From contig PAAY01000026.1 of assembly GCA_002698985.1 (NCBI GenBank), forward strand, positions 1-58,249: a stretch of 58,249 bases of DNA, given 5' to 3'. The notes beneath the pieces were generated by a model that saw nothing but the letters and a program-made list of their open reading frames with translations, was not told where the DNA came from and searched no databases. Made by a program: the position numbers and the translations under genes. Positions 9,201-17,585 of this stretch are shown here, piece after piece (the stretch's first letter is position 1; every line of letters begins with the position of its first letter). Source of the stretch: Saprospirales bacterium. GTDB lineage: Bacteria > Bacteroidota > Bacteroidia > Chitinophagales > Saprospiraceae.

Positions 9201-12200
9201 ATATTTACAATTCGGAAGGCGACTTCACCGCCACCCTGACCGTTACCGACAACAACGGCAACAGCAACAGCGCCTCATTGCTCGTCAGCGTGACTGGCAG
9301 CGGTCCGCAAAATCAGAGCATCAGCTTTCCGGCCATACCCAACAAGCTGACCACCGATCCGCCATTCGTGGTTACAGCCACTGCCACCAGCGGGTTGCCC
9401 GTGACACTGGAAGTGGTGAGTGGTCCGGCCGCGCTGAGCGGCAATACCCTGATTTTGGATGGCACCCCCGGCACCGTAAGCATCCGCGCCACCCAAGCCG
9501 GCGACGCCAATTGGAATCCGGCGCCACCAGTTGAACAAAGTTTTGACGTGACGGAACCCGGAGGGGGTGGGGGAGTGGACCTCGAGCTCAGCATGAGCGC
9601 CTCACCCACTACGCTGAGCGTTTACAACAACATCGCTTTTACCGTTACGGTGACCAACAACGGCACCCAGACGGCCACCGGCGTGCAAGTCCATTTCCCG
9701 AAGCCGGCAGGAGTGGTCTTTGTTGGCGGCAATGAATTTACCGCCTCACAAGGCACTTATAACCTGTTCACCGATCTGGAGTGGAGCGTCGGAACCCTGA
9801 CGCCGGGGGCATCGGCTTCCCTGACTGTCAACTGGTTTGTGTTGCAAAGCTCACCGCTGACCGGCTGGGCAGAGGTAAGTGCCTGCAACCAGACGGACTC
9901 CGACAGCACGCCCGGCAACGGCACCTGTTGCACTGCCGATGAAGACGACGAAGCTGCACTGACGGTGACAGAACCCGGTGCCGGTCCGCAAGACCAGACC
10001 ATCAGCTTTCCGGCCATACCCGACAAACTGACCACAGACGGGCCTTTCACTCTGGTCGCTGGCGCAACGAGCGGCCTGCCCGTGAGCTTCGAGCTGGTGA
10101 GCGGTCCGGCCACGCTGAGCGGCAGTACCGTAACGCTGGATGGGGTAGTGGGCACCGTGACCATCCGCGCCACCCAGAACGGCGATGCCGACTGGAATCC
10201 GGCGCCACCCGTCGAGCGCAGCTTCCAGGTTGTGGAACCCGGCAAACAAAACCAGACGATAGACTTCCCGGCCATTGCGACGAAACAAACCAGCGATGCA
10301 CCTTTTGACTTGAGCGCAACCGCAACGAGCGGCCTGCCCGTGAGTTTTGAAGTCGTCAACGGGCCGGCCACGCTGAGCGGCAGTACCGTGACGCTGGATG
10401 GGATGGTGGGAACCGTAACCATCCGCGCCACGCAAACCGGCGATGCCGACTGGAACCCGGCGCCGCCCGTTGAGCGCAGTTTTGCGGTTGTGGAACCCGG
10501 CACCAGCCTGGGTGTGGACCTGGAGCTGAGCATGAGCGCCAGCCCCACCACAGTGACCCAATGGGGCAACATCGCTTTTACGGTGACGGTGACCAATGCC
10601 GGTTCTGACCCGGCCACCGGTGTGCAGGTTCATTTTCCGAAGCCGGCAAGTGTCGTTTATGTGGGTGGCAATGAGTTCACCGTAAGCAAGGGCAATTTTG
10701 CCCTCTTCGGTAATGAGGTCTGGACGGTGGGCGGCCTGGCACCCGGTGCTTCCGAAACCCTCACGGTCAACTGGTTTATTCTTCAAAACCAGGCCATCAC
10801 CGGCTGGGCTGAAGTGAGTGCCTGTGTGGAGCAGGATTTTGACAGCAGCCCCGGCAATGGCGCCTGTTGCGCAGCGATAGAAGACGACGAGGCGGCTTTT
10901 ACGGCCACTTTACCCGGTGCCGGACCCCAGGATCAGACAATCAGTTTTCCGCCCATAGCGGACAAAGAAACCACCTCAGCGCCTTTTTCTTTGGTCGCTG
11001 CCGCAACGAGCGGGCTGCCCGTAAGCTTCGAGCTGGTGAGCGGCCCGGCTACCTTGAGCGGTAACACGGTGACCCTGGATGGGGTAGTGGGCACCGTGAC
11101 CATCCGGGCTACCCAGGCCGGCGATGCCGACTGGAACCCGGCGCCGCCAGTAGAGCGCAGTTTCCAGGTTGTGGAACCCGGCAAACAGAACCAGACGATA
11201 GACTTCCCTGCCATTGCGACGAAACAAACCACCGACGCGCCTTTTGACCTGAGCGCAACCGCCACCAGCGGTTTGCCAGTGAGTTTTGAAGTCGTTAGCG
11301 GTCCGGCAACATTGAGTGGCAGCACCCTCACGCTGGACGGGGTAGCCGGCACCGTAACCATCCGTGCCACGCAAGCCGGCGATGCGAACTGGAACCCGGC
11401 GCCGCCCGTTGAGCGCAGTTTTGCCGTTGTGGAACCCGGCACCGGAGGACCCGATCTGGAAATCAGCCTGACTGCATCCAGCAGTACCTTGACCATCTGG
11501 CAGAACATCACCTTCACCATCGAGCTGACCAACAATGGTACGGAAAGCGCCACGGGAATTGCCGTGGATGTGCCGATACCTGCGGGCAATCTGGCCTATA
11601 CCAACAGCACCGCAAGTGACGGCAGCTATGACCTCTTTTTCAAAGAATGGAACATCAACAGCCTGGCAGCCGGCCAGACGGCTACCCTCGACATAGAACT
11701 GTTTGTGCTTCAGAACTCCACGCCTTTGCCCTACTTCGTGGAGGTGGTGGCCGCCAGTCCCGCCGACCTGGACAGCAGCCCCGGCAACAACACAACAGGT
11801 ACACCTGAAGAAGACGACGAGGCTTTGATCACCCTTCAGCCACCCGGCAACCAGCTGGCCATTGCAACCGGAGAGGTATTTACGCTCTTCGCTTCGCAAA
11901 ACGGCAGCACGACCAGCCTGAAATGGGTGAGCAATGCCGGCTACCTGACCACCCGCTACATCGCAGAGCACTCCACCGATGGCTACCGCTGGGAAACACT
12001 GGAGGCTTTGGCGCCAGAAAGTGACGATGACCATTTTAGCACTTACCGCTACCTGCACGGTCATCCCAGCCCGGGGCTGAACTACTACCGCATCCGCCAG
12101 GTGCGCAAAGACGGCCTGACGCGTTTCTCAAATGTGGTACTGCTGGAGTTTGACGGTGAGCTGGAGGCGGTAAAACTGTACCCAAATCCCGCTGGCCAGT

Positions 12201-12421
12201 ACGTGGACGTCAACCTGCGGGCCTTTGCCGGCAAACCCGTGCAACTGCAACTCATCACCCGGGATGGCGACCTGATATTGCGGGAGGAGTTGGACGCGGC
12301 TCCACTGGAACCCTACCACCTGGAGCTCTGGGAAGTGCCCGACGGTTTTTATGTGCTTTGGATCCACCCGGAAGGCCACCGGACGCGCGCCTTACCGTTG
12401 GTGATTGACAAACATTATTGA
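6278..12421 (+). CDS. Giant T9SS-secreted PQQ-type sugar dehydrogenase with PKD, PA14 and repeat modules
   Basis: This 2047-residue protein starts at the ATG at 6278, followed by a signal peptide ending near residue 32 (TNAQ). Domains in order: a glucose/sorbosone dehydrogenase-like beta-propeller (about 35-480), a PKD domain with NFGDGN (about 477-565), an Ig-like stretch, a PA14 domain (about 760-910), a second PKD domain with DFGDGN (about 923-1005), then a mosaic of six modules opening Q(N/D)QxIxFPxI and three DUF11-like modules opening DLELSMSASPT or similar. The T9SS sorting domain begins near residue 1960 (KLYPNPAGQY). It should be exported and anchored or released at the cell surface, perhaps oxidising sugars while the PA14 and PKD parts bind glycans. 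The dehydrogenase activity is inferred from family resemblance. The signal-peptide codons contain a copy of the partition word CGTTATTTCGTTAA (6328-6341). Confidence 0.9.
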   Translation: MKRTLSNLKPWELILLFVISLILSLKISTNAQPAGFTDQVYMGGWDKVVGFTWDQNGRMYVWEYAGKVWIVENGVKQTTPLLDISDEVGGWRDFGLLGFALDPNFLSNGYFYLLYVVDRHHLMNYGTPDYDPNANEYYAATIGRVTRYQADAATNFTTVVPGSRQVLIGTGPGDGPPILHESHGVGHLVFGEDGTLMVSIGDGASYSSRDEGSAGETYWSQALDDGIITPAQNIGAYRCQTLDNYSGKMLRIDPQTGEGVPSNPYYDPANPSSPASRIWARGVRNPYRFALVPESGSHDPADGNPGTFLIGDVGWGTREELSLMNAPGMNFGWPKYEGMTHQPGYNNGTYAPPTHDLPVADWRTGSPRAYVDGTIYNIGSAQVPGPSFLGNASTGGTWYRGDDFPAEWKNTYFHADYGGGWIRNFVFDQNMRLTEVRDFISNAGACVFVGTHPTQGNLYYVRYPNQIRRVTFTGVTNHAPVAFAQADQTYGASPLTVSFSSQNTFDQDGDPLTFLWNFGDGNTSTDPNPTHTFSGTGANGWEVVLTVMDDEGLTASATLNIAVNNQPPQITATSVDGVNEFDPHLITNLPLSATVSDPDNNLNQLSYHWEVLLHHNEHNHPVTEVYDPNGSAFLSPVECYLASYWYRIKLTVTDPSGLSDYFEKDIYPNCAGAAQSITFPAISDKVITDAPFTLNATASSGLPVSYYKIEGPVVITGNQVVLTGVPGKVTIVATQPGNGTYSSAPNVQRSFWVNVGSGGGCVGTGLISREVWTGVNGTAVSQIPLNTTPDIEDQLTIFEIPTNTMDNFGTRVRGYLCPPSSGQYKFWIASDDNSELWLSTDANPANKQLIANVPNWTSSRQWDKYAQQQSAVINLVAGQLYYIEALQKEGGGGDNLAVGWELPNGVQERPIPGIRLLPYGSAAPTASFTANPSSGSAPLTVSFDATASTDFDGNIVSYSWDFGDGNSGSGTTPTHIYNSEGDFTATLTVTDNNGNSNSASLLVSVTGSGPQNQSISFPAIPNKLTTDPPFVVTATATSGLPVTLEVVSGPAALSGNTLILDGTPGTVSIRATQAGDANWNPAPPVEQSFDVTEPGGGGGVDLELSMSASPTTLSVYNNIAFTVTVTNNGTQTATGVQVHFPKPAGVVFVGGNEFTASQGTYNLFTDLEWSVGTLTPGASASLTVNWFVLQSSPLTGWAEVSACNQTDSDSTPGNGTCCTADEDDEAALTVTEPGAGPQDQTISFPAIPDKLTTDGPFTLVAGATSGLPVSFELVSGPATLSGSTVTLDGVVGTVTIRATQNGDADWNPAPPVERSFQVVEPGKQNQTIDFPAIATKQTSDAPFDLSATATSGLPVSFEVVNGPATLSGSTVTLDGMVGTVTIRATQTGDADWNPAPPVERSFAVVEPGTSLGVDLELSMSASPTTVTQWGNIAFTVTVTNAGSDPATGVQVHFPKPASVVYVGGNEFTVSKGNFALFGNEVWTVGGLAPGASETLTVNWFILQNQAITGWAEVSACVEQDFDSSPGNGACCAAIEDDEAAFTATLPGAGPQDQTISFPPIADKETTSAPFSLVAAATSGLPVSFELVSGPATLSGNTVTLDGVVGTVTIRATQAGDADWNPAPPVERSFQVVEPGKQNQTIDFPAIATKQTTDAPFDLSATATSGLPVSFEVVSGPATLSGSTLTLDGVAGTVTIRATQAGDANWNPAPPVERSFAVVEPGTGGPDLEISLTASSSTLTIWQNITFTIELTNNGTESATGIAVDVPIPAGNLAYTNSTASDGSYDLFFKEWNINSLAAGQTATLDIELFVLQNSTPLPYFVEVVAASPADLDSSPGNNTTGTPEEDDEALITLQPPGNQLAIATGEVFTLFASQNGSTTSLKWVSNAGYLTTRYIAEHSTDGYRWETLEALAPESDDDHFSTYRYLHGHPSPGLNYYRIRQVRKDGLTRFSNVVLLEFDGELEAVKLYPNPAGQYVDVNLRAFAGKPVQLQLITRDGDLILREELDAAPLEPYHLELWEVPDGFYVLWIHPEGHRTRALPLVIDKHY
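9985..11440 (+). repeat. Near-identical DNA repeats inside the giant T9SS gene
   Basis: Two blocks of paired FPAI-type modules (about 9985-10500 and 10920-11440) are closely similar at DNA level, including shared stretches coding SGLPVSFE and GTVTIRATQ. They are separated by a DUF11-like module that is itself repeated. Such similarity over about 500 bases favours recombination, module number change and assembly error. Confidence 0.75.
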
Positions 12422-12423
12422 TT

Positions 12424-12515
12424 TTGTTGAGGATATGAGGATTTGAAGAATCGAGGAACTGAGAAGGCTGTATCGATTCTTCAGTTCCTCAAATCCTCGA
12501 TTCCTGATTTTAAAC
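12424..12515. repeat. Purine-rich then pyrimidine-rich intergenic tract
   Basis: After the stop codon the plus strand runs through GAGGATATGAGGATTTGAAG and GAGGAACTGAG, then turns into TTCTTCAGTTCCTCAAATCC. The two halves are partly complementary (the GAGGATTTGA word pairs with TCAAATCCTC), so the transcript could fold into a long imperfect hairpin. It may end transcription of the giant gene. The same word families recur after many genes in the window. Confidence 0.65.
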
Positions 12516-12614
12516 GATCGGGGAGAGGCGCCGTCAGAGGCGGCGTTAACTTCCTGATGGATCGATAACCCCAGTCACCGCAGGAGATTTTTTCACTGTC
12601 AAAATTCTGGACCA

Positions 12615-13058
12615 ATGAAACTCTTTCTGTCATTTCTGATTTCCGTTATCACAATTACTACGGCTTTCTCAACTGCATCCATTGCACCTCAGTTAGAGGG
12701 TTGTGCCACCGGAAAAGCGGTGGTTGTGAAGCCTCCCCGTTGGGAAAAACTCGGACAACGAAAAGTAGATTACAAGGTAGACAGGGACGAAATTCTGGTT
12801 ACCGCCCGAGAAGGCCGCTTCACGGCTTTGAAGCTGACCGTCAAAAAAGGCGGCATCAACATGCACAAGATGGTCATCCATTTTGCCGACGGAAGCAAGA
12901 AAAATGTTGATTTGAGGGCGAAGATCCCTGCCGGTGGATCTACCCGCGTAATTGACCTGCCCGGAAACCGCCGCATCATCCGCAAGGTGGTCTTCGTTTA
13001 CGACACCAAAAACTTCTCAAGCCGCAAAGCAGTCGTTGAACTTTGGGGAAGGCATTGA
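12615..13058 (+). CDS. DUF2541 family secreted protein
   Basis: This 147-residue protein has a signal peptide (residues 1 to about 22) and one compact domain from WEKLGQRKVDYKVDRDEI to the C-terminal VVELWGRH. The pattern, with MHKMVIHFADGS, RVIDLPGNRR and the final beta strands, matches the DUF2541 family, which includes the small periplasmic E. coli protein YaaI; no biochemical role is known to me. It lies between two T9SS protein genes. A strong bidirectional-type terminator follows at 13090, and a partition-type repeat sits between stop and terminator. Function cannot be assigned. Confidence 0.75.
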   Translation: MKLFLSFLISVITITTAFSTASIAPQLEGCATGKAVVVKPPRWEKLGQRKVDYKVDRDEILVTAREGRFTALKLTVKKGGINMHKMVIHFADGSKKNVDLRAKIPAGGSTRVIDLPGNRRIIRKVVFVYDTKNFSSRKAVVELWGRH

Positions 13059-13067
13059 GATGTAGAA

Positions 13068-13092
13068 TTAACGAAATAACGTTTTAACGAAA
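13068..13092. repeat. Stray partition-type palindrome
   Basis: AATTAACGAAATAACGTTTT followed by AACGAAA matches the centromere-like palindromes near 5.4-5.8 kb but lies 7 kb away, between a stop codon and a terminator hairpin. It could be an outlying binding site of the ribbon-helix-helix partition protein. Confidence 0.55.
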
Positions 13093-13127
13093 ACCCCGGA
13101 TTGAATTTTTCAGTCCGGGGTTTTCTC
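13090..13127. terminator. Rho-independent terminator between convergent genes
   Basis: AAAACCCCGGA and TCCGGGGTTTT form an 11-bp GC-rich stem with a 13-base loop, flanked by A and T runs on either side. It can serve both the DUF2541 gene on the plus strand and the T9SS gene on the minus strand. Confidence 0.88.
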
Positions 13128-13145
13128 GTTGAAAGGAGTTCAGCC

Positions 13146-14402
13146 TCAGGCTTTGAGGAACTTTACGGTGGCAATGGTGCCGTCTTTGAACTCAATGCTG
13201 AGCAGGTAAAAGCCTTTGCGGAGACCGCTCACATCCAGCATTGCGGAATCGACAGCCATGCTTTCCGTCATAAGTACATTTCCGAGCAAGTCATAAATCC
13301 GGATGGTAGCCGTCTCGCTCAGCTGGCTCCTGATGTTCAGAAAAGAAGAAGCGGGGTTTGGATATACACTCAGGTTTATAGTGGAGGCGAACACTTCCGA
13401 GGAGCCGGTGTAAACGATGTCCTCGCAAGCCTGCAGAAAGTAATCGGCCGGATCGGAGTGCAGGGATTGCCACAGGTCGTATTTCTCCGCCAGGGTCAGC
13501 CAGACGATTTTACCCTCGTCAACATAGTCTTGAATGCCGTCGATGATGGTGGCAATGGAATCGGCGAAGTTGGGCACCTCGGTGAAATCCCGGAAGTTGA
13601 TGAGCATGTTGGCGGTATAGAAGGCATTGGGCGGTGGTGGATTGCTGTTGATGTAATCGGCCATGCCTCTGAGGTTGGCGATGATCTCGTGGGTACTCCG
13701 CTTAGGTGTACCTGTTGTGTCCAGCACGAAACCGATATCTCCTTTGCAGCCCCCGCCGATGGCAGTGAGGTTTCCCGAAGGGTTGTGCATACCAAAACCC
13801 AGCTCTGTGGGGGCTGTTGGACGCCAGATACCGAAATACTGGAAGTCATCACCATGGCCCGGCGTGGCTGGTCCCCAGAGAATTTCTGCCTGCCATACAA
13901 AATCCGTGAAGGTGAAGCCATGGACGGGGTTCAGGTATTGGGTCCAGCTTTCGAGTGGTCCTTTCCAGGCCACTCCGCCGAGGATGTTTCTGTTCAAAAC
14001 GACGCCGCAGGAATCGAGCAGGTAGGCCAAGTCAGCGTAGTTGTAGGGGTTTGCGAACTGGTCGAAGTGGTTGTGGCCATCCACATCTATGTAGGGAGAG
14101 TTGTTGGCCCATTCGAGCAGGTCATTGGGGTTGGTGGCAGCATTGTCGTGGATGAGGGCGCCTTTGATGAGGTTGGCATCCACCTGCATGTTGTATTTGG
14201 CCTGCTTCGCAATGATGGTGTCGCAAACAGCCACAGCCAGCTCCTTTATCTGCTGGTAGTAAGTTGGATTGAAAGGATGATCGTAATCCAGCGGATCTGT
14301 GATTTCATTGTGCGAAACGAAATTAAGGTAGAGCGGGGTGGACTGGGCAGGAAGTTCAATTGTTGCGAAGCAAACAAAGAGAAAAAGGAAAAGTGATCTC
14401 AT
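13146..14402 (-). CDS. T9SS-secreted protein, possible polysaccharide-deacetylase-like fold
   Basis: This 418-residue protein has a signal peptide (MRSLFLFLFVCFATIELPAQ) and a C-terminal T9SS sorting domain from about residue 340 (LSVYPNPASSFLNI to the end). The body carries LNFVSHNEIT near the N-terminus, HNHFDQFANPYN and a late WLTLAEKYDLW block, which recalls glycoside-hydrolase/deacetylase folds where an N-terminal His/Asp pair and a terminal strand frame the site. I cannot confirm the catalytic residues, so the enzymatic call is weak. It should be exported by the T9SS. It converges with the DUF2541 gene across a shared terminator. Confidence 0.72.
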   Translation of the reverse strand: MRSLFLFLFVCFATIELPAQSTPLYLNFVSHNEITDPLDYDHPFNPTYYQQIKELAVAVCDTIIAKQAKYNMQVDANLIKGALIHDNAATNPNDLLEWANNSPYIDVDGHNHFDQFANPYNYADLAYLLDSCGVVLNRNILGGVAWKGPLESWTQYLNPVHGFTFTDFVWQAEILWGPATPGHGDDFQYFGIWRPTAPTELGFGMHNPSGNLTAIGGGCKGDIGFVLDTTGTPKRSTHEIIANLRGMADYINSNPPPPNAFYTANMLINFRDFTEVPNFADSIATIIDGIQDYVDEGKIVWLTLAEKYDLWQSLHSDPADYFLQACEDIVYTGSSEVFASTINLSVYPNPASSFLNIRSQLSETATIRIYDLLGNVLMTESMAVDSAMLDVSGLRKGFYLLSIEFKDGTIATVKFLKA

Positions 14403-14731
14403 AATGCAGCGTTTTTATACTCAAAACGAAGTGGTTTGGGCGGCGATCCCGATCCCGAATCCCGAAGGATTTCGGGATCGGGATCGGGACCAAACTCCCC
14501 ATCTTCTCAGAATTGAAAAGCTTAGATTTTACAAACCACTTAGCGTTGGGTATAGGTTAAACAAGGAACGCTAAGAGCTGGACGGAGCCGAATGGTTTAA
14601 TGTGTCAATCAGGCCAGGTGAGATGGATGATACCTGAAATGCCAATTTTCAGACCAAAGCAAAGTTGACAGGGTAGGGTGGGCGCTCAATTTTAATTTGC
14701 CTTATGTTTACCGACAGAAAAACGATCAGTG
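14403..14731. other. Intergenic region with a perfect 16-bp-stem hairpin
   Basis: No gene is supported between the divergent T9SS and dimethylarginine hydrolase genes. At about 14444-14488 the arms CGATCCCGATCCCGAA and TTCGGGATCGGGATCG form a long perfect stem built from GATCCC units. The stem looks like a mobile or repetitive hairpin more than a terminator, since no T run follows and it lies between two promoters. Confidence 0.6.
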
Positions 14732-15496
14732 ATGCCAATAGCCATTACGAGAAATATCAGCCCCCGGATGGAGTGGTGTGAGTTGACTCATCAGGAAAGA
14801 GAACCCATCAACATTGCCCTGGCAGAAAAGCAGCACGAAGAATACGAGGATGCCCTTCGCAAACTCGGCTGCGAGCTGGTGCGGGCACCGGATCTGCCCG
14901 ATTATCCCGACAGTGTTTTCGTGGAAGATTGTGCGGTGGTTTTTGACGAACTGGCGCTAATCACCCGGCCCGGGGCAGAAAGCCGCAGAGCTGAAGCCGT
15001 TTCGCTGGAGGATGTTTTGGAACCTTACCGCAAGTTGCACTACATCGAAACGCCGGGCACCCTCGACGGAGGCGACGTATTGCAACTTGGCAAACGCGTG
15101 CTAGTGGGCTTGTCCGGCCGTACAAACCGCGCAGGATTTGAACAGCTACACGCCTTGCTGACCCCGCTTGGCTACATGGTAGAGGGCGTGGTGGTGCGCG
15201 AATGCCTTCACCTGAAATCGGCCGTGACACAAGTCGGCGAAAAGACCGTACTGCTCAATCCCGACTGGGTGGACCCCCTCTATTTCGAAGGAATGGAAAT
15301 CATCGAAGTGCACCCCGATGAACCCGAGGCTGCCAACGCCCTGCTCATCGGCGATACGGTCATCTATCCGGCTGACTTTCCGTTTACCGCCCTGCGACTG
15401 GCAGAGGCGGGAATAGAGCTGTTGCTGGTGGACAATTCCGAAGTGCTGAAAGCGGAGGGTGGGGTGACTTGCTGCAGCGTGGTGTTTGATGAGTGA
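14732..15496 (+). CDS. Dimethylarginine dimethylaminohydrolase (DDAH)-like amidinotransferase
   Basis: This 254-residue enzyme belongs to the guanidine-modifying superfamily and should hydrolyse methylated arginine, or a related guanidine compound, to citrulline and an amine. Family marks are visible: VFVEDCAVV near residue 70 (substrate-binding Glu-Asp), GTLDGGDVL, the catalytic His in CLHLKSAVT, and the nucleophilic Cys in the C-terminal GGVTCCSVVF. The length matches DDAH closely. I prefer the ATG at 14732 over the GTG three bases upstream. The gene stands alone; its right flank is a purine-rich tract with inserted palindromes. True substrate (dimethylarginine or another) is inferred from family. 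Confidence 0.88.
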   Translation: MPIAITRNISPRMEWCELTHQEREPINIALAEKQHEEYEDALRKLGCELVRAPDLPDYPDSVFVEDCAVVFDELALITRPGAESRRAEAVSLEDVLEPYRKLHYIETPGTLDGGDVLQLGKRVLVGLSGRTNRAGFEQLHALLTPLGYMVEGVVVRECLHLKSAVTQVGEKTVLLNPDWVDPLYFEGMEIIEVHPDEPEAANALLIGDTVIYPADFPFTALRLAEAGIELLLVDNSEVLKAEGGVTCCSVVFDE

Positions 15497-15500
15497 CTTT

Positions 15501-15600
15501 TGAGGATTTGAGGAACTCCTGTCTGCCGACCCGTCTGCCGCCGGGCAGGCAGGCAGGGAGGAACTGATCCCGACATCCGTCGGGAGAGGAACCGAGGAAT
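15501..15600. repeat. Purine-rich tract carrying two inserted palindromes
   Basis: The tract is made of GAGGATTTGAGGAACT-type units. A 40-base palindromic element occupies 15518-15557 (arms begin CCTGTCTGCC, end GGCAGGCAGG) and an 18-base palindrome, TCCCGACATCCGTCGGGA, occupies 15568-15585. Each is followed directly by GAGGAAC. Removing both would leave a continuous GAGGAACTGAGGAAC-type tract. From 15601 to 15792 I see nothing beyond AT-rich leader with AAAACC(C/T)-like words. Confidence 0.7.
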
Positions 15601-15792
15601 CGACGGGTTAAGAGGGAGGTATGATCTTACTGTTTGCTAATTGTCAGAATCGCGGATTATGGGGATTACTGAATTACGCGGATTAGGATAGGGCTGTCCC
15701 AAACAACCCAGGAAAAACCCAGAAAAACCTTTCAAAAACCTATTTAAGAACCTTCCAAAAACCCAATCAAAAACCTTTTCAACAACTTCCTC

Positions 15793-17520
15793 ATGCCACA
15801 GATCAACGGAAAAGCAAAACAGGCACGCACCTTCGACGCCATCGTCGTGGGTAGTGGCATCAGTGGCGGCTGGGCTGCCAAAGAGCTGACCGAAAAAGGC
15901 CTCGACGTACTCCTGTTGGAGCGCGGCCGAAAGCTGGAACACATCAAGGATTACAAGGGTGCCATGAATGCACCCTGGGACCTACGTTTTCGCGGGCTCA
16001 CCCCGCCGGAATTGCGGGAGCAGCACCCGGTGCAGAGCAAGTGCTACGCCTTTCACGAAGACAATGCCGACTTCTGGGTCAACGACCTGGAGAACCCCTA
16101 CATCGAGGAAAAACCCTTCAACTGGCTGCGGGGCTACCACCTGGGTGGCCGCTCCTTGTTGTGGGCACGGCAGAGCTACCGCTGGAGCCCCATGGATTTT
16201 GAGAGCAACGCCCGTGATGGCTATGGCGTTGACTGGCCCATCCGCTACGAAGACCTGGCTCCCTGGTACGACCATGTGGAGACCTTTGCGGGCATCAGCG
16301 GCTCCAGGGAGGGGCTGCCGCAGCTGCCCGACAGCAAATTTTTGCCGCCCATGGACATGACCTGCGTCGAAGAGCACATGGCAGAGGTCATTCGTCAAAA
16401 CTGGGACGACCGGCGGCTCATCATCGGGCGGGTGGCCATTCTGACCAGCCCACAGGCAGTACACACCAGCCTGGGCCGCGGCAAATGCCAGTTCCGAAAC
16501 CGTTGTTATTGGGGTTGTCCGTACGGGGCCTATTTCAGCAGCCTGTCGGCCACCTTGCCGGCGGCCAATGCCACTGGCCGGCTCACCATTCGCACCGATG
16601 CCATCGTCAGTGAGGTCATCTTCGACAACGACAAGCAGCGGGCCACCGGCGTGCGCATCATCGACCGGCTGACCAAAGAGACCGAAGAGTTTTACAGCCG
16701 CATTGTGTTCCTGAACGCCAGCACACTGGGCAGCACCTTCATTTTGCTGAATTCAAAAAGCAACCGCTTTCCCGATGGCCTGGGCAACGATTCCGGCGTT
16801 ATCGGTCACTACCTCATGGACCACCATTTCGAAGTGGGGGCTGGCGGACCCATCGAGGGGTTCGAGGACAAGTATTACAGCGGCCGACGGGCCAATGGCA
16901 TTTACATCCCTCGCTTCCGCAATTTGCCGGGAGGTGAACAACGCAAAGACTATGTGCGCGGCTTCGGTTACCAGGGTGGATCCTGGCGGGAAGGGTGGGG
17001 GAGACTGTCCAACCACAAAGGTTTCGGGAAAAGTTTCAAAGAGCTGGTCAAAGACCCCGGCCAGTGGCATTTCAGCATCGGCGCCTGGGGTGAGCACCTG
17101 CCGTATTACGACAACCACGTCCACCTCGACGACAGCCAGACCGATCAGTGGGGTTTGCCCATCCTGCGGGTGCATTGCGAGTTCAAAGAAAACGAGCTGG
17201 CCATGCGCAAAGACATGATGAACGCCGCCGCCGAAATGATGGAAGCTGCCGGCTGCAAAGATGTGATCACCTACGACGACCTGGAAAACAGTCCCCCCGG
17301 TCATTGCATTCACGAAATGGGCACCTGCCGCATGGGCCGCGATCCCAAAACCTCCGCCCTGAACAAATGGAACCAGCTCTGGGCCGTGCCCAACGTCTTC
17401 GTCACCGACGGCGCCTGCATGGCCAGCACGGCCTGTCAGAACCCCTCGCTGACCTACATGGCCCTCACCGCCCGCACCGCCGATTATGCCGTTCAGGAAC
17501 TGAAGCGGGGGAATTTGTAG
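15793..17520 (+). CDS. GMC family FAD-dependent oxidoreductase
   Basis: This 575-residue flavoenzyme should oxidise an alcohol or sugar. The dinucleotide-binding motif VVGSGISGGWAAKEL is at about residues 18-32, and the C-terminal GMC signature GTCRMG...VPNVFVTDGACM...NPSLTYMALTARTADY is complete, with the active-site His likely in the HEMG run just before it. No signal peptide or Tat motif is seen. No gluconate-dehydrogenase subunit 3 gene lies beside it, unlike many relatives. The next gene (YdeI-like) starts 65 bases on. The acceptor and substrate are unknown. Confidence 0.92.
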   Translation: MPQINGKAKQARTFDAIVVGSGISGGWAAKELTEKGLDVLLLERGRKLEHIKDYKGAMNAPWDLRFRGLTPPELREQHPVQSKCYAFHEDNADFWVNDLENPYIEEKPFNWLRGYHLGGRSLLWARQSYRWSPMDFESNARDGYGVDWPIRYEDLAPWYDHVETFAGISGSREGLPQLPDSKFLPPMDMTCVEEHMAEVIRQNWDDRRLIIGRVAILTSPQAVHTSLGRGKCQFRNRCYWGCPYGAYFSSLSATLPAANATGRLTIRTDAIVSEVIFDNDKQRATGVRIIDRLTKETEEFYSRIVFLNASTLGSTFILLNSKSNRFPDGLGNDSGVIGHYLMDHHFEVGAGGPIEGFEDKYYSGRRANGIYIPRFRNLPGGEQRKDYVRGFGYQGGSWREGWGRLSNHKGFGKSFKELVKDPGQWHFSIGAWGEHLPYYDNHVHLDDSQTDQWGLPILRVHCEFKENELAMRKDMMNAAAEMMEAAGCKDVITYDDLENSPPGHCIHEMGTCRMGRDPKTSALNKWNQLWAVPNVFVTDGACMASTACQNPSLTYMALTARTADYAVQELKRGNL

Positions 17521-17585
17521 CTTCAAATAATTTCATCGACTCCAAACCCTACACTCTAAACCTTACACCCTACACCCTCAAAAAA
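17521..17585. repeat. Pyrimidine-rich pre-start tract (CCCTAAACTCTA type)
   Basis: The gap before the YdeI-like gene is made of CAAACCCTACACTCTAAACC-like units ending in CCCTCAAAAAA directly before the ATG. The same word family precedes the DHOD-like gene near 53.8 kb. Confidence 0.6.

Noticed and set aside
13101-14396. Long plus-strand frame over the minus-strand T9SS gene
   Set aside because: The minus strand carries a signal peptide and T9SS sorting domain; the plus frame has none.
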